The translations under genes were made by a program, and so were the position numbers. A DNA stretch of 64,000 nt, taken from assembly GCF_002289565.1 (NCBI RefSeq), contig NZ_NTFY01000077.1, positions 1 through 64,000 on the forward strand, written 5' to 3'. Within the stretch, counting starts at the first letter, position 1. Every line of letters begins with the position of its first letter. This DNA is from Rhodopirellula sp. SM50. Lineage in GTDB: Bacteria > Planctomycetota > Planctomycetia > Pirellulales > Pirellulaceae. Positions 37,542 through 45,494 of this stretch are shown piece after piece. The notes under the pieces were generated by a model, which made no database searches, had not been told where the DNA came from, and was given only the letters and a program-made list of their open reading frames with translations.

Positions 37542-38375
37542 ATGAATGGATTCATCAAGCTGCATCGCAAGATTCTCCATAGTGACGTCGCCGCCGACGA
37601 AGGAACGTTTCACACCTTTGCCATGATCATTATGACCTGCAATTGGAAACGGGCTCGCTTTAAAGGCAGGGAGATCCTACCCGGCCAAATGGTTTTTGCC
37701 TGGCGTACCCTGCCGGAACGCCTCCAGGGTGCGATGCCGAAACCTATCGCAATCGGAACGCTACGAAAACGCGTCGGCGAATTGGTTCAAATCGGTGCGG
37801 TCAAACTCGAGTCGACGCCAAAGTACTCCATTCTGACCGTCGTGAACTGGGAAAAGTACCAGGGCAGCATGTCAAAATTTGATACGCAGGACCCTTTCAG
37901 CGTGTCAGAAATTGACACGCCGAGTGACACGCTCGCTGACACGCTGATTGACACGGATAGAAGAAGCAAAACAAAGAAGGAAAAGCATGTCGACGATTCC
38001 ACCGTCAACAAGGAGAAGACTCTCGACAAAGAACTTGCAAGTTGGATGTTTCGCGAAGTTCAACGTGTTGTGCCCAAGGCGAAAGCACCGAACCTTGAGA
38101 CGTGGATCAATGACATCCGCTTGATGCGAGAACGTGACGGTCACACTCGCGACGAAATCCGGGCTGTCTTTCGGTGGGCCAACGCAGATTCGTTCTGGTC
38201 GAAGAACATCCTCTGTCCTGGCAAACTTCGAAAACAATTTCCCCAGTTGCACGCAAGGATGGGCGGTGGAAAAACATTGGCCCCCACGCCGAGGAACGAC
38301 CTTGCAGCCGAGGCCCGTCGCCGTCGAGCTGAGAAGAAAGCGAAACACGGGGCCGGGCGGGAGGCGGTCGCATGA
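37542..38375 (+). CDS. Phage-type replisome organiser (DnaD-like)
   Basis: A 277-residue protein. The N-terminus 'GFIKLHRKILHSDVA' and the following winged-helix ('QMVFAWRTLPERL' ... 'IGTLRKRVGELVQIGAVKLES') match phage replication-initiation proteins that load helicase. A Ser/Thr/Asp-rich linker at about 105-150 leads to a helical C-terminal domain ('FRWANADSFWSKNILCPGKLRKQF'), which resembles the DnaD C-terminal region. It overlaps the dnaB-like gene by four bases. It probably opens the element's origin and recruits that helicase. Confidence 0.8.
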   Translation: MNGFIKLHRKILHSDVAADEGTFHTFAMIIMTCNWKRARFKGREILPGQMVFAWRTLPERLQGAMPKPIAIGTLRKRVGELVQIGAVKLESTPKYSILTVVNWEKYQGSMSKFDTQDPFSVSEIDTPSDTLADTLIDTDRRSKTKKEKHVDDSTVNKEKTLDKELASWMFREVQRVVPKAKAPNLETWINDIRLMRERDGHTRDEIRAVFRWANADSFWSKNILCPGKLRKQFPQLHARMGGGKTLAPTPRNDLAAEARRRRAEKKAKHGAGREAVA

Positions 38376-39697
38376 ATAGAATCCAAAAACACTCCGCGGA
38401 AATCGAACGCTCGCTCTTTGCGGGTGTGCTGATCGATCCTTCCATGCTCGATCGAGTTTGCGAGCTGACCACCGGAGCCCAATTCACCCATTCGGTTCTC
38501 GGACAGGCGTTCGACCTCGTGGCCGACCGGTATGCGGCTCGACTACCGGTCAATGACATCACCGTTCTGGTTCCGGAATTCCGAAAAGCGGGCATTCTGG
38601 ATGCGTTGGGCGGCAGCGCAGGGCTCGCCAAGTTGGCGACGGAAGCGCCAACGGCGGCCCACGTGATCTACCATGCCGGCGAAGTCAATCGACTGTTCAG
38701 GCTCCGCAGAATTGCGGCATTGGTCAGTGAGGTTGGTGACCAAGTCGATGACCCAGCAGCCGACCCCGACGAACTCATCTCCAAGATCGAAGCCAAATCG
38801 ATCGACGTCACCGCTCAGGGCCGCGACGAAGTCGTCTCGCTGTCCGAAATGATGATCCATCTGGCTGACAAGTTGGATGCGGATCGAGCCCAAGGAACGA
38901 TCTCAGGCGTTCCCACGGGATTCGAGTCGGTGGACGAAACCACCGGCGGAATGTTTGCCGGCGATTCCATCGTTTTGGCGGCGCGAACGTCGATCGGAAA
39001 GACTGCGATGGGGATGCAGATTGCGATGAACGCCGCAACATCTGGACAAGTCGTCTTGGTCTTGTCGCTCGAGATGAAGGAGTTGCAGCTCGCCCAACGG
39101 ATCGCCGCGGGGCAGGTGGGCGTTTCCTTGGTTGACCAACGCACGGGAAACCACACCTCCCAAGACAGCGAGCGAATTCGTGATTTCGCTCGCATCCACC
39201 GCGAAACCCGGCTCCTAATCAAGCCGGCTCGCAGGGCCACGGTAGCGCAAATCGGTGGATACGCTCGATCGGTGAAGGCGACCAGCGGATTGGACCTGAT
39301 CGTCATCGATTACCTGCAGCTGATTGGGCCACGCGATCGCAAGCCGAACCGGACGGAGCAAGTGACTGAAATCAGCAATGAGATCAAGACGCTGGCGACC
39401 GAGCTGGACATCCCGATCCTGTCCCTTGCACAACTAAACCGGCAGGGCGAAGGCGAAGAGCCAAAGTTGTCACACCTCCGAGAATCCGGTGCGATCGAAC
39501 AAGATGCCGACGGCGTCTGGTTTCTGCATCGCCAACGCGACTCAGCCGAAACACAGTTCATCATTGAGAAGAATCGCCAGGGACCGCGCGGCGTCGTCCC
39601 GATGATCTTTGACGCAAATCGATGCGAGTTCCACGAACCGGTGATTACGGAACATCCCAGTTTCCACACCGAGTTTGAGGCATACGCATCAAGCTAA
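38372..39697 (+). CDS. dnaB: Replicative DNA helicase, DnaB family
   Basis: A 441-residue hexameric helicase. The N-terminal DnaB domain (residues 5-110) is followed by the RecA-like core: Walker A 'ARTSIGKTAMGMQ', 'VLVLSLEMKELQLAQR', Walker B 'LDLIVIDYLQLI' and the arginine-finger region 'LRESGAIEQDADGVWFLHR'. The P-loop begins with Ala where most DnaB have Gly. Coupled with the DnaD-like gene, it forms a self-contained replication module, so the element probably replicates as an episome or phage-like form after excision. Confidence 0.92.
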   Translation: MNRIQKHSAEIERSLFAGVLIDPSMLDRVCELTTGAQFTHSVLGQAFDLVADRYAARLPVNDITVLVPEFRKAGILDALGGSAGLAKLATEAPTAAHVIYHAGEVNRLFRLRRIAALVSEVGDQVDDPAADPDELISKIEAKSIDVTAQGRDEVVSLSEMMIHLADKLDADRAQGTISGVPTGFESVDETTGGMFAGDSIVLAARTSIGKTAMGMQIAMNAATSGQVVLVLSLEMKELQLAQRIAAGQVGVSLVDQRTGNHTSQDSERIRDFARIHRETRLLIKPARRATVAQIGGYARSVKATSGLDLIVIDYLQLIGPRDRKPNRTEQVTEISNEIKTLATELDIPILSLAQLNRQGEGEEPKLSHLRESGAIEQDADGVWFLHRQRDSAETQFIIEKNRQGPRGVVPMIFDANRCEFHEPVITEHPSFHTEFEAYASS

Positions 39698-39699
39698 GA

Positions 39700-39748
39700 A
39701 GTCACCCTCCCGTGTGCGGGAGGGTCGAGCGAAGCGAGGGGAGGGTTC
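39700..39748. repeat. Family B dispersed repeat, copy 3
   Basis: Reads 'agtcaccctcccgtgtgcgg' then 'gagggtcgagcgaagcgagg'. It lies directly after the dnaB stop. Confidence 0.7.
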
Positions 39749-40202
39749 CCGGCGCTGATGAACCATCGATTTCCAACAACGTTGGCATCGCACCAGCCCT
39801 CATCTCTCCGAGCGCAAACTCCTCCGTGACCATCCCACAGGGTGAATCCAACTTCCTTGATGAACGCACCGCTTAACTTGATGCGAAAGGGGGAACGAGA
39901 ATCGACACCCCTCTTTCCAGAACGCCATTTCGCGCCGCACGTGAAACGGACCGAAGCACCGACACAAACGAAAAAAATATGGAATGTTGATGCCATGAAA
40001 CCCCGTGCGTTTGCCCGCATGCGATTCGCACCAACAGTCACGCGAAAACACGCGGTCTGAAATCGTGCTACACCGCACCCCTGATAGGGGGCGGATTTTC
40101 GGCCCGATTGCGCGCGGATTTCCCCCGCAAGATTCGCGGGAAAGTTTTTCAAAATCCCCGCGATTCGTTGACGATGCCCGCGAATTGTCCACGTCGACCG
40201 AT

Positions 40203-40259
40203 GTGGGATAGGCTTCCAGCCTGTCATCGGCGGAGTCGACAGGCTGGAAGCCTATCCCA
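40203..40259. repeat. Family C palindromic repeat (perfect copy)
   Basis: gtgggataggcttccagcct is mirrored exactly by aggctggaagcctatcccac, with 'gtc...gac' inside. Degenerate copies lie at 45661-45717, 46085-46144, 49770-49828 and 51791-51842. Confidence 0.85.
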
Positions 40260-40360
40260 CTGATTTACCGCGCAGTGTGGGAGGCGCTCGCGCAGAATCG
40301 CAAGAATCGACCGCTAGCGGCCGCGGCGATTGATGGGGCGAATGCATCGGGAGCGCATAG

Positions 40361-40395
40361 AAAAACGGGGGAGCGTAGCCGATACGCTCCCCCGT
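40361..40395 (-). terminator. Rho-independent terminator of the radC-like/GP88 operon
   Basis: Read leftward: acgggggagcgta, loop, tacgctcccccgt, followed by TTTTTC. The 13-base stem is perfect. Confidence 0.85.
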
Positions 40396-40504
40396 CATCG
40401 AAACGAGGGGGCGCATCGGCAACCGATCCAATCGGACCGGAAACCAACACGCCCCCAAGCGCTTGGGGTCTCCCCTATGGTTTGAAGCTAGCCGCGGCTA
40501 GCCG

Positions 40505-40663
40505 TTATTCCTCTTCGTCGTCGCCCTCCCGATAGTTTCCGTTGATGGCGTCGTCTACGTCGCGCTCGAGCTCTTCGGCTACTTCACGCGTTTCTGGCAT
40601 CGTTTCGGGCGCGTCGATGATGTGACGCAAGAATACCGAAACGCGTTGCAGTAGATTTTTCAT
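40505..40663 (-). CDS. Small acidic protein, 52 residues
   Basis: ATG at 40663 (MKNLLQRVSVFLRH) overlaps the stop of the GP88-like gene by four bases. A short amphipathic N-terminal helix is followed by a strongly acidic tail ending GDDEEE. The last gene of the leftward operon; a terminator lies 110 bases downstream. Not recognised. Confidence 0.6.
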   Translation of the reverse strand: MKNLLQRVSVFLRHIIDAPETMPETREVAEELERDVDDAINGNYREGDDEEE

Positions 40664-41400
40664 TGTTCTCCCTTGAATGCGAAACCGTTGACGCGGGCGC
40701 GCGACTTGGCCGCGTTGGTCCCTTTCAACCGCAAACCAACGACCACGCCGCGGCCGTCGATTGACGGAATTCGGATATCGTGTTTGTCCCCGTCGATCAC
40801 CGGCCATTGTCGGCCGTGAATGCGGACCGATTCGGGCAAGTCGCCGACGCGGCCGGATTGCGGATGATAATCGACGTCGAACACTTGGGCCACATTCCCG
40901 CCGCGGCGCAAGAAGCTTGCGATGGTGGCGGGGTGGTGCTTTTCATGCCGGCTAAACGTCAACGCGTAATTCGCGGGGAGCTCCCCCGCCAAGTAATCTC
41001 GGAAGCGCGAGCGTATTTTCGTGTAATCGTAGAATTGCACGGTCGGCCATCGTTCGATGAGGTCAAACCATTCTAGATCACTTGCGACGTTCAACCGGAC
41101 CGCCGGTTTGACGCGTTTACGCTCCGCCAATCGCACGAGATTGACGATATCGCGGTTCAATTGGTCGATGAACGATCGACGATGGCCGAACAACCATTGC
41201 GTGTCGCGCAGCGCCGCATGACGCGACGTCGACGAAACACGCAACCCGGCAAACCAGAGGACACACGACGCGGCGCAACCGTTCGACGCGCCGGCGCAAA
41301 CGTTGTGTCCGGACAGATTGTGCGGCGCGAGTGTCAAACCGGCCGACAAGTAGGGCAAACCGGCTAGCTTTTCAAGCTTGGCATTGGTGCGTAACAACAT
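40660..41400 (-). CDS. Phage gene-product-88-like protein
   Basis: A 246-residue protein. 'LTLAPHNLSGHNVCAGASNGCAASC' near residue 25 matches the phage GP88 family pattern, with a cluster of four cysteines and an invariant-looking 'NLSG'. The later 'RLNVASDLEWFDLI', 'YDYTKIRSRF' and 'LTFSRHE' fit the family too. The biochemical role of GP88 is unknown; the Cys cluster suggests metal binding. Its ATG at 41400 overlaps the radC-like stop by one base (TAATG). It is the middle gene of the operon. Confidence 0.78.
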   Translation of the reverse strand: MLLRTNAKLEKLAGLPYLSAGLTLAPHNLSGHNVCAGASNGCAASCVLWFAGLRVSSTSRHAALRDTQWLFGHRRSFIDQLNRDIVNLVRLAERKRVKPAVRLNVASDLEWFDLIERWPTVQFYDYTKIRSRFRDYLAGELPANYALTFSRHEKHHPATIASFLRRGGNVAQVFDVDYHPQSGRVGDLPESVRIHGRQWPVIDGDKHDIRIPSIDGRGVVVGLRLKGTNAAKSRARVNGFAFKGEQ

Positions 41401-42188
41401 TATGCCGCCTCCCGAATGCTGGTTGCGCTTTCGCCACCGATCACAATATGATCGAGAACGTTGATACCCAACATTTTGCCGCATTCGGTCAAACGGTCCG
41501 TCACGGCCCGATCTTCCCGGCTAGGCGTGGTATCGCCGGAGGGGTGATTGTGAACCAGGATGATGGCCGAAGCGCTCGCAGCGATGGCCGCGCGGAACAC
41601 TTCCCGCGGGTGCACCAACGACGCGTCAAGAGTGCCACGCGTCACGCGTACCAATCCGGTCGGCCGGTGTTTCGTGTCGAGAGTGACAATCGCGAATTCT
41701 TCGCAATCGCAACGGTCCGCGAAGTAGTCGCGCAGCAATGCCGGCAGGGTATCGCATGCGATACGCGTTGACGTGATCGGCGTTTCATAGCGGCCGGATC
41801 CCTCTTGAATCTTGGCCAAACGCGTTTCAAACACGGGCAGGGCATCGGTTTGCTTGTCGCGTTGTTTGCGTAGTTCAACGTTCAAGAGCACGTTGCGTCG
41901 ATTCCATGCGGCATAGCCGCGGATCCGTGACGCGTTGTTTGCCGGGGGCGCTTCGGTGATTGTGGGGAGCTCCCCCGTCGCATTTTGGTAGGCGATGCGA
42001 AACAGCGTCGCGTCGTTGTCCTCTTCCAGATACACAATCGAATCACGCGTGTAACTGAATTGGGTGATCGAGTCTTCAAGCCTAAACGCCACAATGTCGG
42101 CCATCGGGACGCGTAGCCACGCGTGGGACGGGTCGGAAAAGAATCGGTAGCGGCGCTTCAAAAGACGCTTTCGGGTATCATCGTTCAC
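41400..42188 (-). CDS. RadC-like JAB/MPN domain protein with N-terminal extension
   Basis: A 262-residue protein. The C-terminal 120 residues form a RadC-type JAMM domain: 'LVRVTRGTLDASLVHPREVFRAAI' then 'HNHPSGDTTPSREDRAVTDRL' with the H-x-H-x10-D zinc site, and 'GINVLDHIVIG'. The first 140 residues are an unrecognised domain rather than the usual HhH part of RadC. GTG at 42188 is chosen because GAGGAG precedes it. RadC-like proteins are common on plasmids, ICEs and phages, often near anti-restriction genes. It is the first gene of a three-gene leftward operon. Confidence 0.82.
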   Translation of the reverse strand: MNDDTRKRLLKRRYRFFSDPSHAWLRVPMADIVAFRLEDSITQFSYTRDSIVYLEEDNDATLFRIAYQNATGELPTITEAPPANNASRIRGYAAWNRRNVLLNVELRKQRDKQTDALPVFETRLAKIQEGSGRYETPITSTRIACDTLPALLRDYFADRCDCEEFAIVTLDTKHRPTGLVRVTRGTLDASLVHPREVFRAAIAASASAIILVHNHPSGDTTPSREDRAVTDRLTECGKMLGINVLDHIVIGGESATSIREAA

Positions 42189-42705
42189 GGTTTGCACTCC
42201 TCGAAAGTGCGGACAAGTCACCCGGCTAGCGTTGCACCGCTGCCGGGTGGCGTTTCTTGACACGCCGCGCGGCGTGTTTCCGCGGGCATCATCGGCCGAT
42301 TCTGGCCCCCGTCAACAACGCCCCGGACCGCGTAAAACGCGACGAATCCCAAGCAATGCCGGCCATTCCCACCAAGCAAACGACGGGTCCTTCCGAGGGG
42401 GCGGAGGCCGCCATCGCGGGTTCCGCCTCGAACACCTCTCGCTGGCAGGTGCGAAAAAAATCATCACCACCACCACCACCACCTTTTCGGATACGTAACG
42501 GCGTGAACGCTTGTGCCACGAAACACATTGCCTGAGACGCTGCGGTGTGCCCCCACTGCGCACGTGGAAACCGCCAGCACGACGTTCCATTCAAGTTGCG
42601 TGCAGCCGGAACATTCGAGGATGCTAGAATTTGCGAGCGGAATGAATTACCAACGAGTTTCCGCACTGGGCAAAATGACAATTCGAACGGTGATCGTCTC
42701 ATTCC
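42189..42705. other. Intergenic region with a CAC microsatellite
   Basis: No gene is supported in 517 bases. Bases 42460-42483 are a run of seven CAC/ATC triplets. The operon promoter for radC/GP88 presumably lies at its left edge. Confidence 0.5.
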
Positions 42706-42993
42706 ATGGGATACGCAACAACCTTATTCGCTGTCCCCATCGATAAATTGCGGTCTGCGGTGGGATCCCAGGACCAGCGTCTCGTTGACCGAATGCGTTC
42801 CGAAACATCAGACGAAAGCCGAATCGCTCCGGATTCTGGTTCGCGAGTGAAACTCTGTCAGAACGGCGAGATTTATTTCAGCGGCGTCTTGGTGACCTGG
42901 GACGAATTCACTCGCCAACTCGAAGACCCAATGTGGCATGGCACGAAACTGCACGAATACACCGAGTCATTTGAGGTGGACGGCGATCGATAA
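42706..42993 (+). CDS. Small soluble protein, DUF7691-like
   Basis: A 95-residue protein beginning MGYATTLFAVPIDKLRSAVGS, with 'GSQDQRLVDRM' following. This start resembles small 'MSY..TLFAVDLDxLRxAVGS' proteins of actinobacteria and planctomycetes. The C-terminal half ('ISGVLVTWDEFTRQLED'-type) is alpha/beta. It is isolated between the radC operon and the tRNA array. The function is unknown. Confidence 0.6.
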   Translation: MGYATTLFAVPIDKLRSAVGSQDQRLVDRMRSETSDESRIAPDSGSRVKLCQNGEIYFSGVLVTWDEFTRQLEDPMWHGTKLHEYTESFEVDGDR

Positions 42994-43188
42994 GCCGTGA
43001 TGCTCGGAGGAAAAGTTTCGAAGCTTTTGAAATAAACCAGCGACCGGGCGCAACGTATCACTGTGCCGAGTAGGACTGCGCAAAGTATTCAGTGCTTTGC
43101 AAAAAAGTCGCGAACCCATTCGATGGATGTGTCTCTTACTCTCAGAACACAACAACAAAACGCCCGACAAGCGAGAGCAGAAAGTTCC

Positions 43189-43296
43189 ATGTTATCGAAA
43201 TTCCAATCAAGTCGACTCGAACAGATACACGAAGGCAATCTCTTCGGCGGGCAGCCGTTGAATGATCAGCCCATCGCGTATCGTTTGCGCATGTGA
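43189..43296 (+). CDS. Possible 35-residue peptide gene
   Basis: ATG at 43189 (MLSKFQSSRLEQIHEG) ends 30 bases before a strong terminator. The placement suggests a real transcript, but length and lack of homology leave doubt. Confidence 0.3.
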   Translation: MLSKFQSSRLEQIHEGNLFGGQPLNDQPIAYRLRM

Positions 43297-43325
43297 CATC
43301 TGCTTCTATTGAAGCGCCTTTCCAC

Positions 43326-43360
43326 AAGGCCCGATGTCACGCAGACATCGGGCCTTTTTT
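43326..43360 (+). terminator. Rho-independent terminator before the tRNA array
   Basis: Stem aaggcccgatgtc / gacatcgggcctt with a 5-base loop, then TTTTT. The array upstream promoter must lie after it. Confidence 0.9.
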
Positions 43361-43524
43361 CGTTCCCGGATCGAACGGGTGACGCCAAAAACGACCCAAA
43401 GAAGGGCTGATACCACTTTGGAAGTTTGAAGTTCGAAAAGTGAAGTTTGAAAGGAGAGAAGCGATGCCAAGCATCCGTCAGACAAACCTAAAGCCTAAAC
43501 GGCTAATACCTAAAAACCTACTTC
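43361..43524. promoter_or_regulatory. Leader region of the tRNA array (promoter expected)
   Basis: Between the terminator and the first tRNA. It contains a family E repeat ('gaagtttgaagttcgaaaag', 43421-43440). No clear -35/-10 pair could be fixed by eye. Confidence 0.35.
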
Positions 43525-43597
43525 GGGGTTGTGGTGTAACTGGCAGCATGACGGACTTTTAATCTGTTCGGTGAGGGTTCAACTCCCTCCGGCCCCA
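43525..43597 (+). tRNA. tRNA-Lys(TTT)
   Basis: Acceptor GGGGTTG/CGGCCCC, anticodon loop CTTTTAA, T-loop TTCAACT, D-loop with GG, A73, no CCA. First tRNA of the array. Confidence 0.88.
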
Positions 43598-43606
43598 TCG
43601 CTACCT

Positions 43607-43679
43607 CGGCGTGTAGCTCAGGGGTGAGAGCGGCGTCCTTATAAGGCGACGGTCGCGGGTTCAATTCCCGCCACGCCGA
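43607..43679 (+). tRNA. tRNA-Ile(TAT)
   Basis: Acceptor CGGCGTG/CACGCCG, D-arm GCTCAGGGGTGAGAGC, anticodon loop CTTATAA, T-loop TTCAATT, A73. Reads the rare AUA codon. The outermost anticodon-stem pair is mismatched. Confidence 0.82.
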
Positions 43680-43711
43680 CTGAAACGGAACAACGACTAC
43701 GAAACAATTTT

Positions 43712-43784
43712 GGGATTGTGGCAGACAAGGTAATGCGTCGGTCTCTTAAACCGAATCATGTGAGTTCGACTCTCACCGGTCCCA
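43712..43784 (+). tRNA. tRNA-Lys(CTT)
   Basis: Acceptor GGGATTG/CGGTCCC, anticodon stem TCGGT/ACCGA with loop CTCTTAA, T-loop TTCGACT, A73. Confidence 0.88.
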
Positions 43785-43906
43785 CCTTTCGGAAGTTTGA
43801 AGTACGAAGTGAGAAGTTTGAAGGCTGCCGAGCGCGGTATTTTCACACTTCACTCTTCCCACTTCAAACTTCAACAGATCTTTGACAATTTGGTTGTGAT
43901 GCAAAC

Positions 43907-43977
43907 GCGCCCATGGTGTAGTGGTAACCCATCTGCTTGCCATGCAGAAAATGCGAGTTCGATTCTCGCTGGGCGCT
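43907..43977 (+). tRNA. tRNA-Gly(GCC)
   Basis: Acceptor GCGCCCA/TGGGCGC, anticodon arm TCTGC-TTGCCAT-GCAGA, T-loop TTCGATT, T73. Confidence 0.9.
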
Positions 43978-44063
43978 CTTGTAGGTCATGCTGTGCATGA
44001 CGGAAGCTCTTGTAGGTCATGCTATGCATGACGGAAGCCGATCGTCATGCACAGCATGACCTA
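43978..44063. repeat. Family D palindromes ('GGTCATGCTGTGCATGAC')
   Basis: Two tandem copies of 'cttgtaggtcatgct(g/a)tgcatgacggaag' are followed by the inverted 'gtcatgcacagcatgaccta'. They fill the gap between two tRNAs. Related copies lie at 27259-27303. Confidence 0.75.
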
Positions 44064-44069
44064 CAACAT

Positions 44070-44143
44070 CAGGGTGTGGGAAAGTCTGGCAATCCGCGTG
44101 CCTCGGGCGCACGAGACCGCTGGTTCAAATCCAGCCATCCTGA
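44070..44143 (+). tRNA. tRNA-Pro(CGG)
   Basis: Acceptor CAGGGTG/CATCCTG with the Pro-type C1-G72, anticodon arm CGTGC-CTCGGGC-GCACG, T-loop TTCAAAT, A73. Confidence 0.88.
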
Positions 44144-44158
44144 CTGTTGAGTCAAGAA

Positions 44159-44231
44159 TCCGGTGTGGCCCAATCGGTAGGGCGGCTCCCTGTTTAGGAG
44201 ACGAGTGATGGTTCGAGCCCATCCACCGGAG
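44159..44231 (+). tRNA. tRNA-Asn(GTT)
   Basis: Acceptor TCCGGTG/CACCGGA, D-loop with GG, anticodon loop CTGTTTA, T-loop TTCGAGC, G73. Confidence 0.88.
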
Positions 44232-44291
44232 CTGCAAGGAAGTTTGAAGGATGAAGTTTGAAGTTAGAAACGAGGAGACTTGTCGTGACAC

Positions 44292-44363
44292 TCGGGTGTT
44301 GGCTAACGGTAAGCCAGCTGCCTTTGAAGCAGTGGTATGCAGGTTCGAATCCTGCCACCCGTG
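44292..44363 (+). tRNA. tRNA-Gln(TTG)
   Basis: Acceptor TCGGGTG/CACCCGT with an unpaired T1/T72 end, anticodon arm GCTGC-CTTTGAA-GCAGT, T-loop TTCGAAT, G73. A weak 1-72 pair is a known glutamine identity feature. Confidence 0.85.
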
Positions 44364-44402
44364 CTTTTCAAACTTCACCCTTCCAACTTCAAACTTCCAA
44401 AC

Positions 44403-44477
44403 ACCGAGGCGGCAACTGCTGGTCGTTGCACCTGGCTCTGAACCAGGCAAACACAGGTTCGATTCCTGTCCTCGGCG
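44403..44477 (+). tRNA. tRNA-Gln(CTG)
   Basis: Acceptor ACCGAGG/CCTCGGC with A1/C72 mismatch, anticodon arm CCTGG-CTCTGAA-CCAGG, T-loop TTCGATT, G73. Position 8 is C instead of the near-universal U. Confidence 0.85.
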
Positions 44478-44492
44478 CTCAATGAAGAATTG

Positions 44493-44563
44493 CGGGTATA
44501 GCTTGGAGTAAGCGGTGTGGTTTGGGACCACGCATGGACAGGGTGCGACTCACTGATACCCGA
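44493..44563 (+). tRNA. tRNA-Pro(TGG), altered elbow
   Basis: Acceptor CGGGTAT/ATACCCG (7/7), Pro-type C1-G72, anticodon loop TTTGGGA on a six-pair stem, A73. The linker to the D-arm is one base, the D-arm is GCTT-GGAGT-AAGC with a five-base loop, and the T-loop is TGCGACT (U55 to G). Confidence 0.75.
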
Positions 44564-44565
44564 CT

Positions 44566-44641
44566 GTGGCCAGATCTGGTGCTGGTTTCCAGAGACTCAC
44601 TGTGAATGAGTTTGTCGCCGGTTCAATTCCGGTTGGTCACC
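44566..44641 (+). tRNA. tRNA-His(GTG)
   Basis: Acceptor GTGGCCA/TGGTCAC, anticodon arm ACTCA-CTGTGAA-TGAGT, T-loop TTCAATT, C73 as expected for His. The base before position 1 is T, so the usual encoded G-1 is missing. Position 8 is G. It starts three bases after the previous tRNA. Confidence 0.85.
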
Positions 44642-44708
44642 TCAGTCGCTTCGTCCCAGTCGTCAGTTTTAAAAAAGCTGACGGCAAGCATCGGCGCAAG
44701 CATTTCCC

Positions 44709-44781
44709 GCTGGTGAGGCCACCTGGTGGTGGTACCTGATTGTCGATCAGGTCGCGGCGAGTTCGATCCTCGTTACCAGCG
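44709..44781 (+). tRNA. tRNA-Asp(GTC)
   Basis: Acceptor GCTGGTG/TACCAGC, anticodon arm CCTGA-TTGTCGA-TCAGG, T-loop TTCGATC, G73 as expected for Asp. Position 8 is A. Confidence 0.88.
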
Positions 44782-44791
44782 CTTTTGTTTT

Positions 44792-44863
44792 GCCGCATTC
44801 GACTACTGGCTAGGTCGGCTGCTTCTCAGGCAGCAGGAAGGAGATCGAAACTCCTATGCGGTA
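44792..44863 (+). tRNA. tRNA-Glu(CTC)
   Basis: Acceptor GCCGCAT/ATGCGGT, anticodon arm GCTGC-TTCTCAG-GCAGC, T-loop ATCGAAA (T54 replaced by A), A73. Confidence 0.85.
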
Positions 44864-44895
44864 CTCGGTCGGCGACAAAATCGGCTTGTCAAAAC

Positions 44896-44970
44896 GGCGT
44901 GGTAGATTCTGATGGCAGAATTGCCTGGTTTTCATCCAGGAGTCCGCGGGTTCGATTCCCGCTCACGTCA
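44896..44970 (+). tRNA. tRNA-Glu(TTC)
   Basis: Acceptor GGCGTGG/TCACGTC with two G-T pairs, anticodon arm CCTGG-TTTTCAT-CCAGG, T-loop TTCGATT, A73. Confidence 0.87.
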
Positions 44971-45000
44971 CTTGCTTCGCGTTTATCGCGCGGCACTTTC

Positions 45001-45084
45001 GGAAGTCACCCGGCCGGATGAGGACACTGTTTTGAAAACAGCTGCGGTCGAAAACCGTTGTGGGTTCGAGTCCCACGGCTTCCG
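45001..45084 (+). tRNA. tRNA-Ser(TGA)
   Basis: Class II: acceptor GGAAGTC/GGCTTCC, anticodon loop TTTGAAA, a long variable arm (about 18 bases, CGGTCGAAAACCG hairpin), T-loop TTCGAGT, G73. Position 8 is A. Confidence 0.88.
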
Positions 45085-45099
45085 CTTTGATGAATGCTC

Positions 45100-45184
45100 G
45101 GGAGCGTTTCCACACGGGAGACTGTAAATCTCCTGCCATCAATTGTGTGGTAGTCGGCGAGAGGTGCGATTCCTTGCGTTCCCA
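45100..45184 (+). tRNA. tRNA-Tyr(GTA), D-arm reduced
   Basis: Acceptor GGGAGCG/CGTTCCC, anticodon arm GGAGA-CTGTAAA-TCTCC, A73. Only about 11 bases lie between acceptor and anticodon stem, so the D-arm is at most TCC-ACAC-GGGA with no GG. The T-loop is TGCGATT (U55 to G). The variable region is 26 bases and its GTGTGG can pair with CCACAC of the D region. Confidence 0.75.
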
Positions 45185-45194
45185 CTTCACTTAC

Positions 45195-45265
45195 ACGTCC
45201 TTGGTGTAACGGTAGCACTGCTGATTCCAAACCAGTAAGTCAGGGTTCAAATCCTTGGGGACGTG
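45195..45265 (+). tRNA. tRNA-Trp(CCA)
   Basis: Acceptor ACGTCCT/GGGACGT, anticodon loop TTCCAAA, T-loop TTCAAAT, G73. One anticodon-stem mismatch next to the loop. Confidence 0.82.
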
Positions 45266-45278
45266 CTATGAAGTTTAA

Positions 45279-45350
45279 AGTCCTGTGGTCCAACGGCTAC
45301 GACACCTGTTTCACATGCAAGAAACGATGGTTCGATTCCATCCGGGACTA
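45279..45350 (+). tRNA. tRNA-Val(CAC)
   Basis: Acceptor AGTCCTG/CGGGACT, D-loop with GG, anticodon loop TTCACAT, T-loop TTCGATT, A73. One anticodon-stem mismatch. Confidence 0.82.
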
Positions 45351-45357
45351 CTTGCAT

Positions 45358-45431
45358 GCCTAGATACGCCAATCGGCAGAGCGGTCCGGCTTAAACCCGG
45401 ATGTTTGCAGGTTCGACCCCTGCTCTGGGTA
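45358..45431 (+). tRNA. tRNA-Leu(TAA) with short variable loop
   Basis: Acceptor GCCTAGA/TCTGGGT, anticodon arm TCCGG-CTTAAAC-CCGGA, T-loop TTCGACC, A73. The variable loop is only TGTTT, so this Leu-anticodon tRNA is class I instead of the usual class II. Confidence 0.83.
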
Positions 45432-45494
45432 CTGAAAAGTTTGAAAAAGGCGAACCCGCAACGGTGCAAGGCTCTCTTCAATCACGAAACATCT

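Larger units (their letters stand above)
39698..40504. other. Intergenic region, repeats and terminator, no clear gene
   Basis: Family B copy 3 lies at 39700-39748. Bases 39840-40060 have only weak open frames. Family C copy lies at 40203-40259. A minus-strand terminator lies at 40361-40395. The palindrome gctagccgcggctagc is at 40488-40503, touching the stop of the next leftward gene. Confidence 0.55.

Noticed and set aside
39842-40060. 72-codon frame between dnaB and the GP88 operon
   Set aside because: No ribosome site, no family, and it borders repeat DNA; may be translated repeat.
42460-42483. CRISPR-like or functional triplet array
   Set aside because: Only a short CAC microsatellite without spacers; no CRISPR array was seen anywhere in the window.
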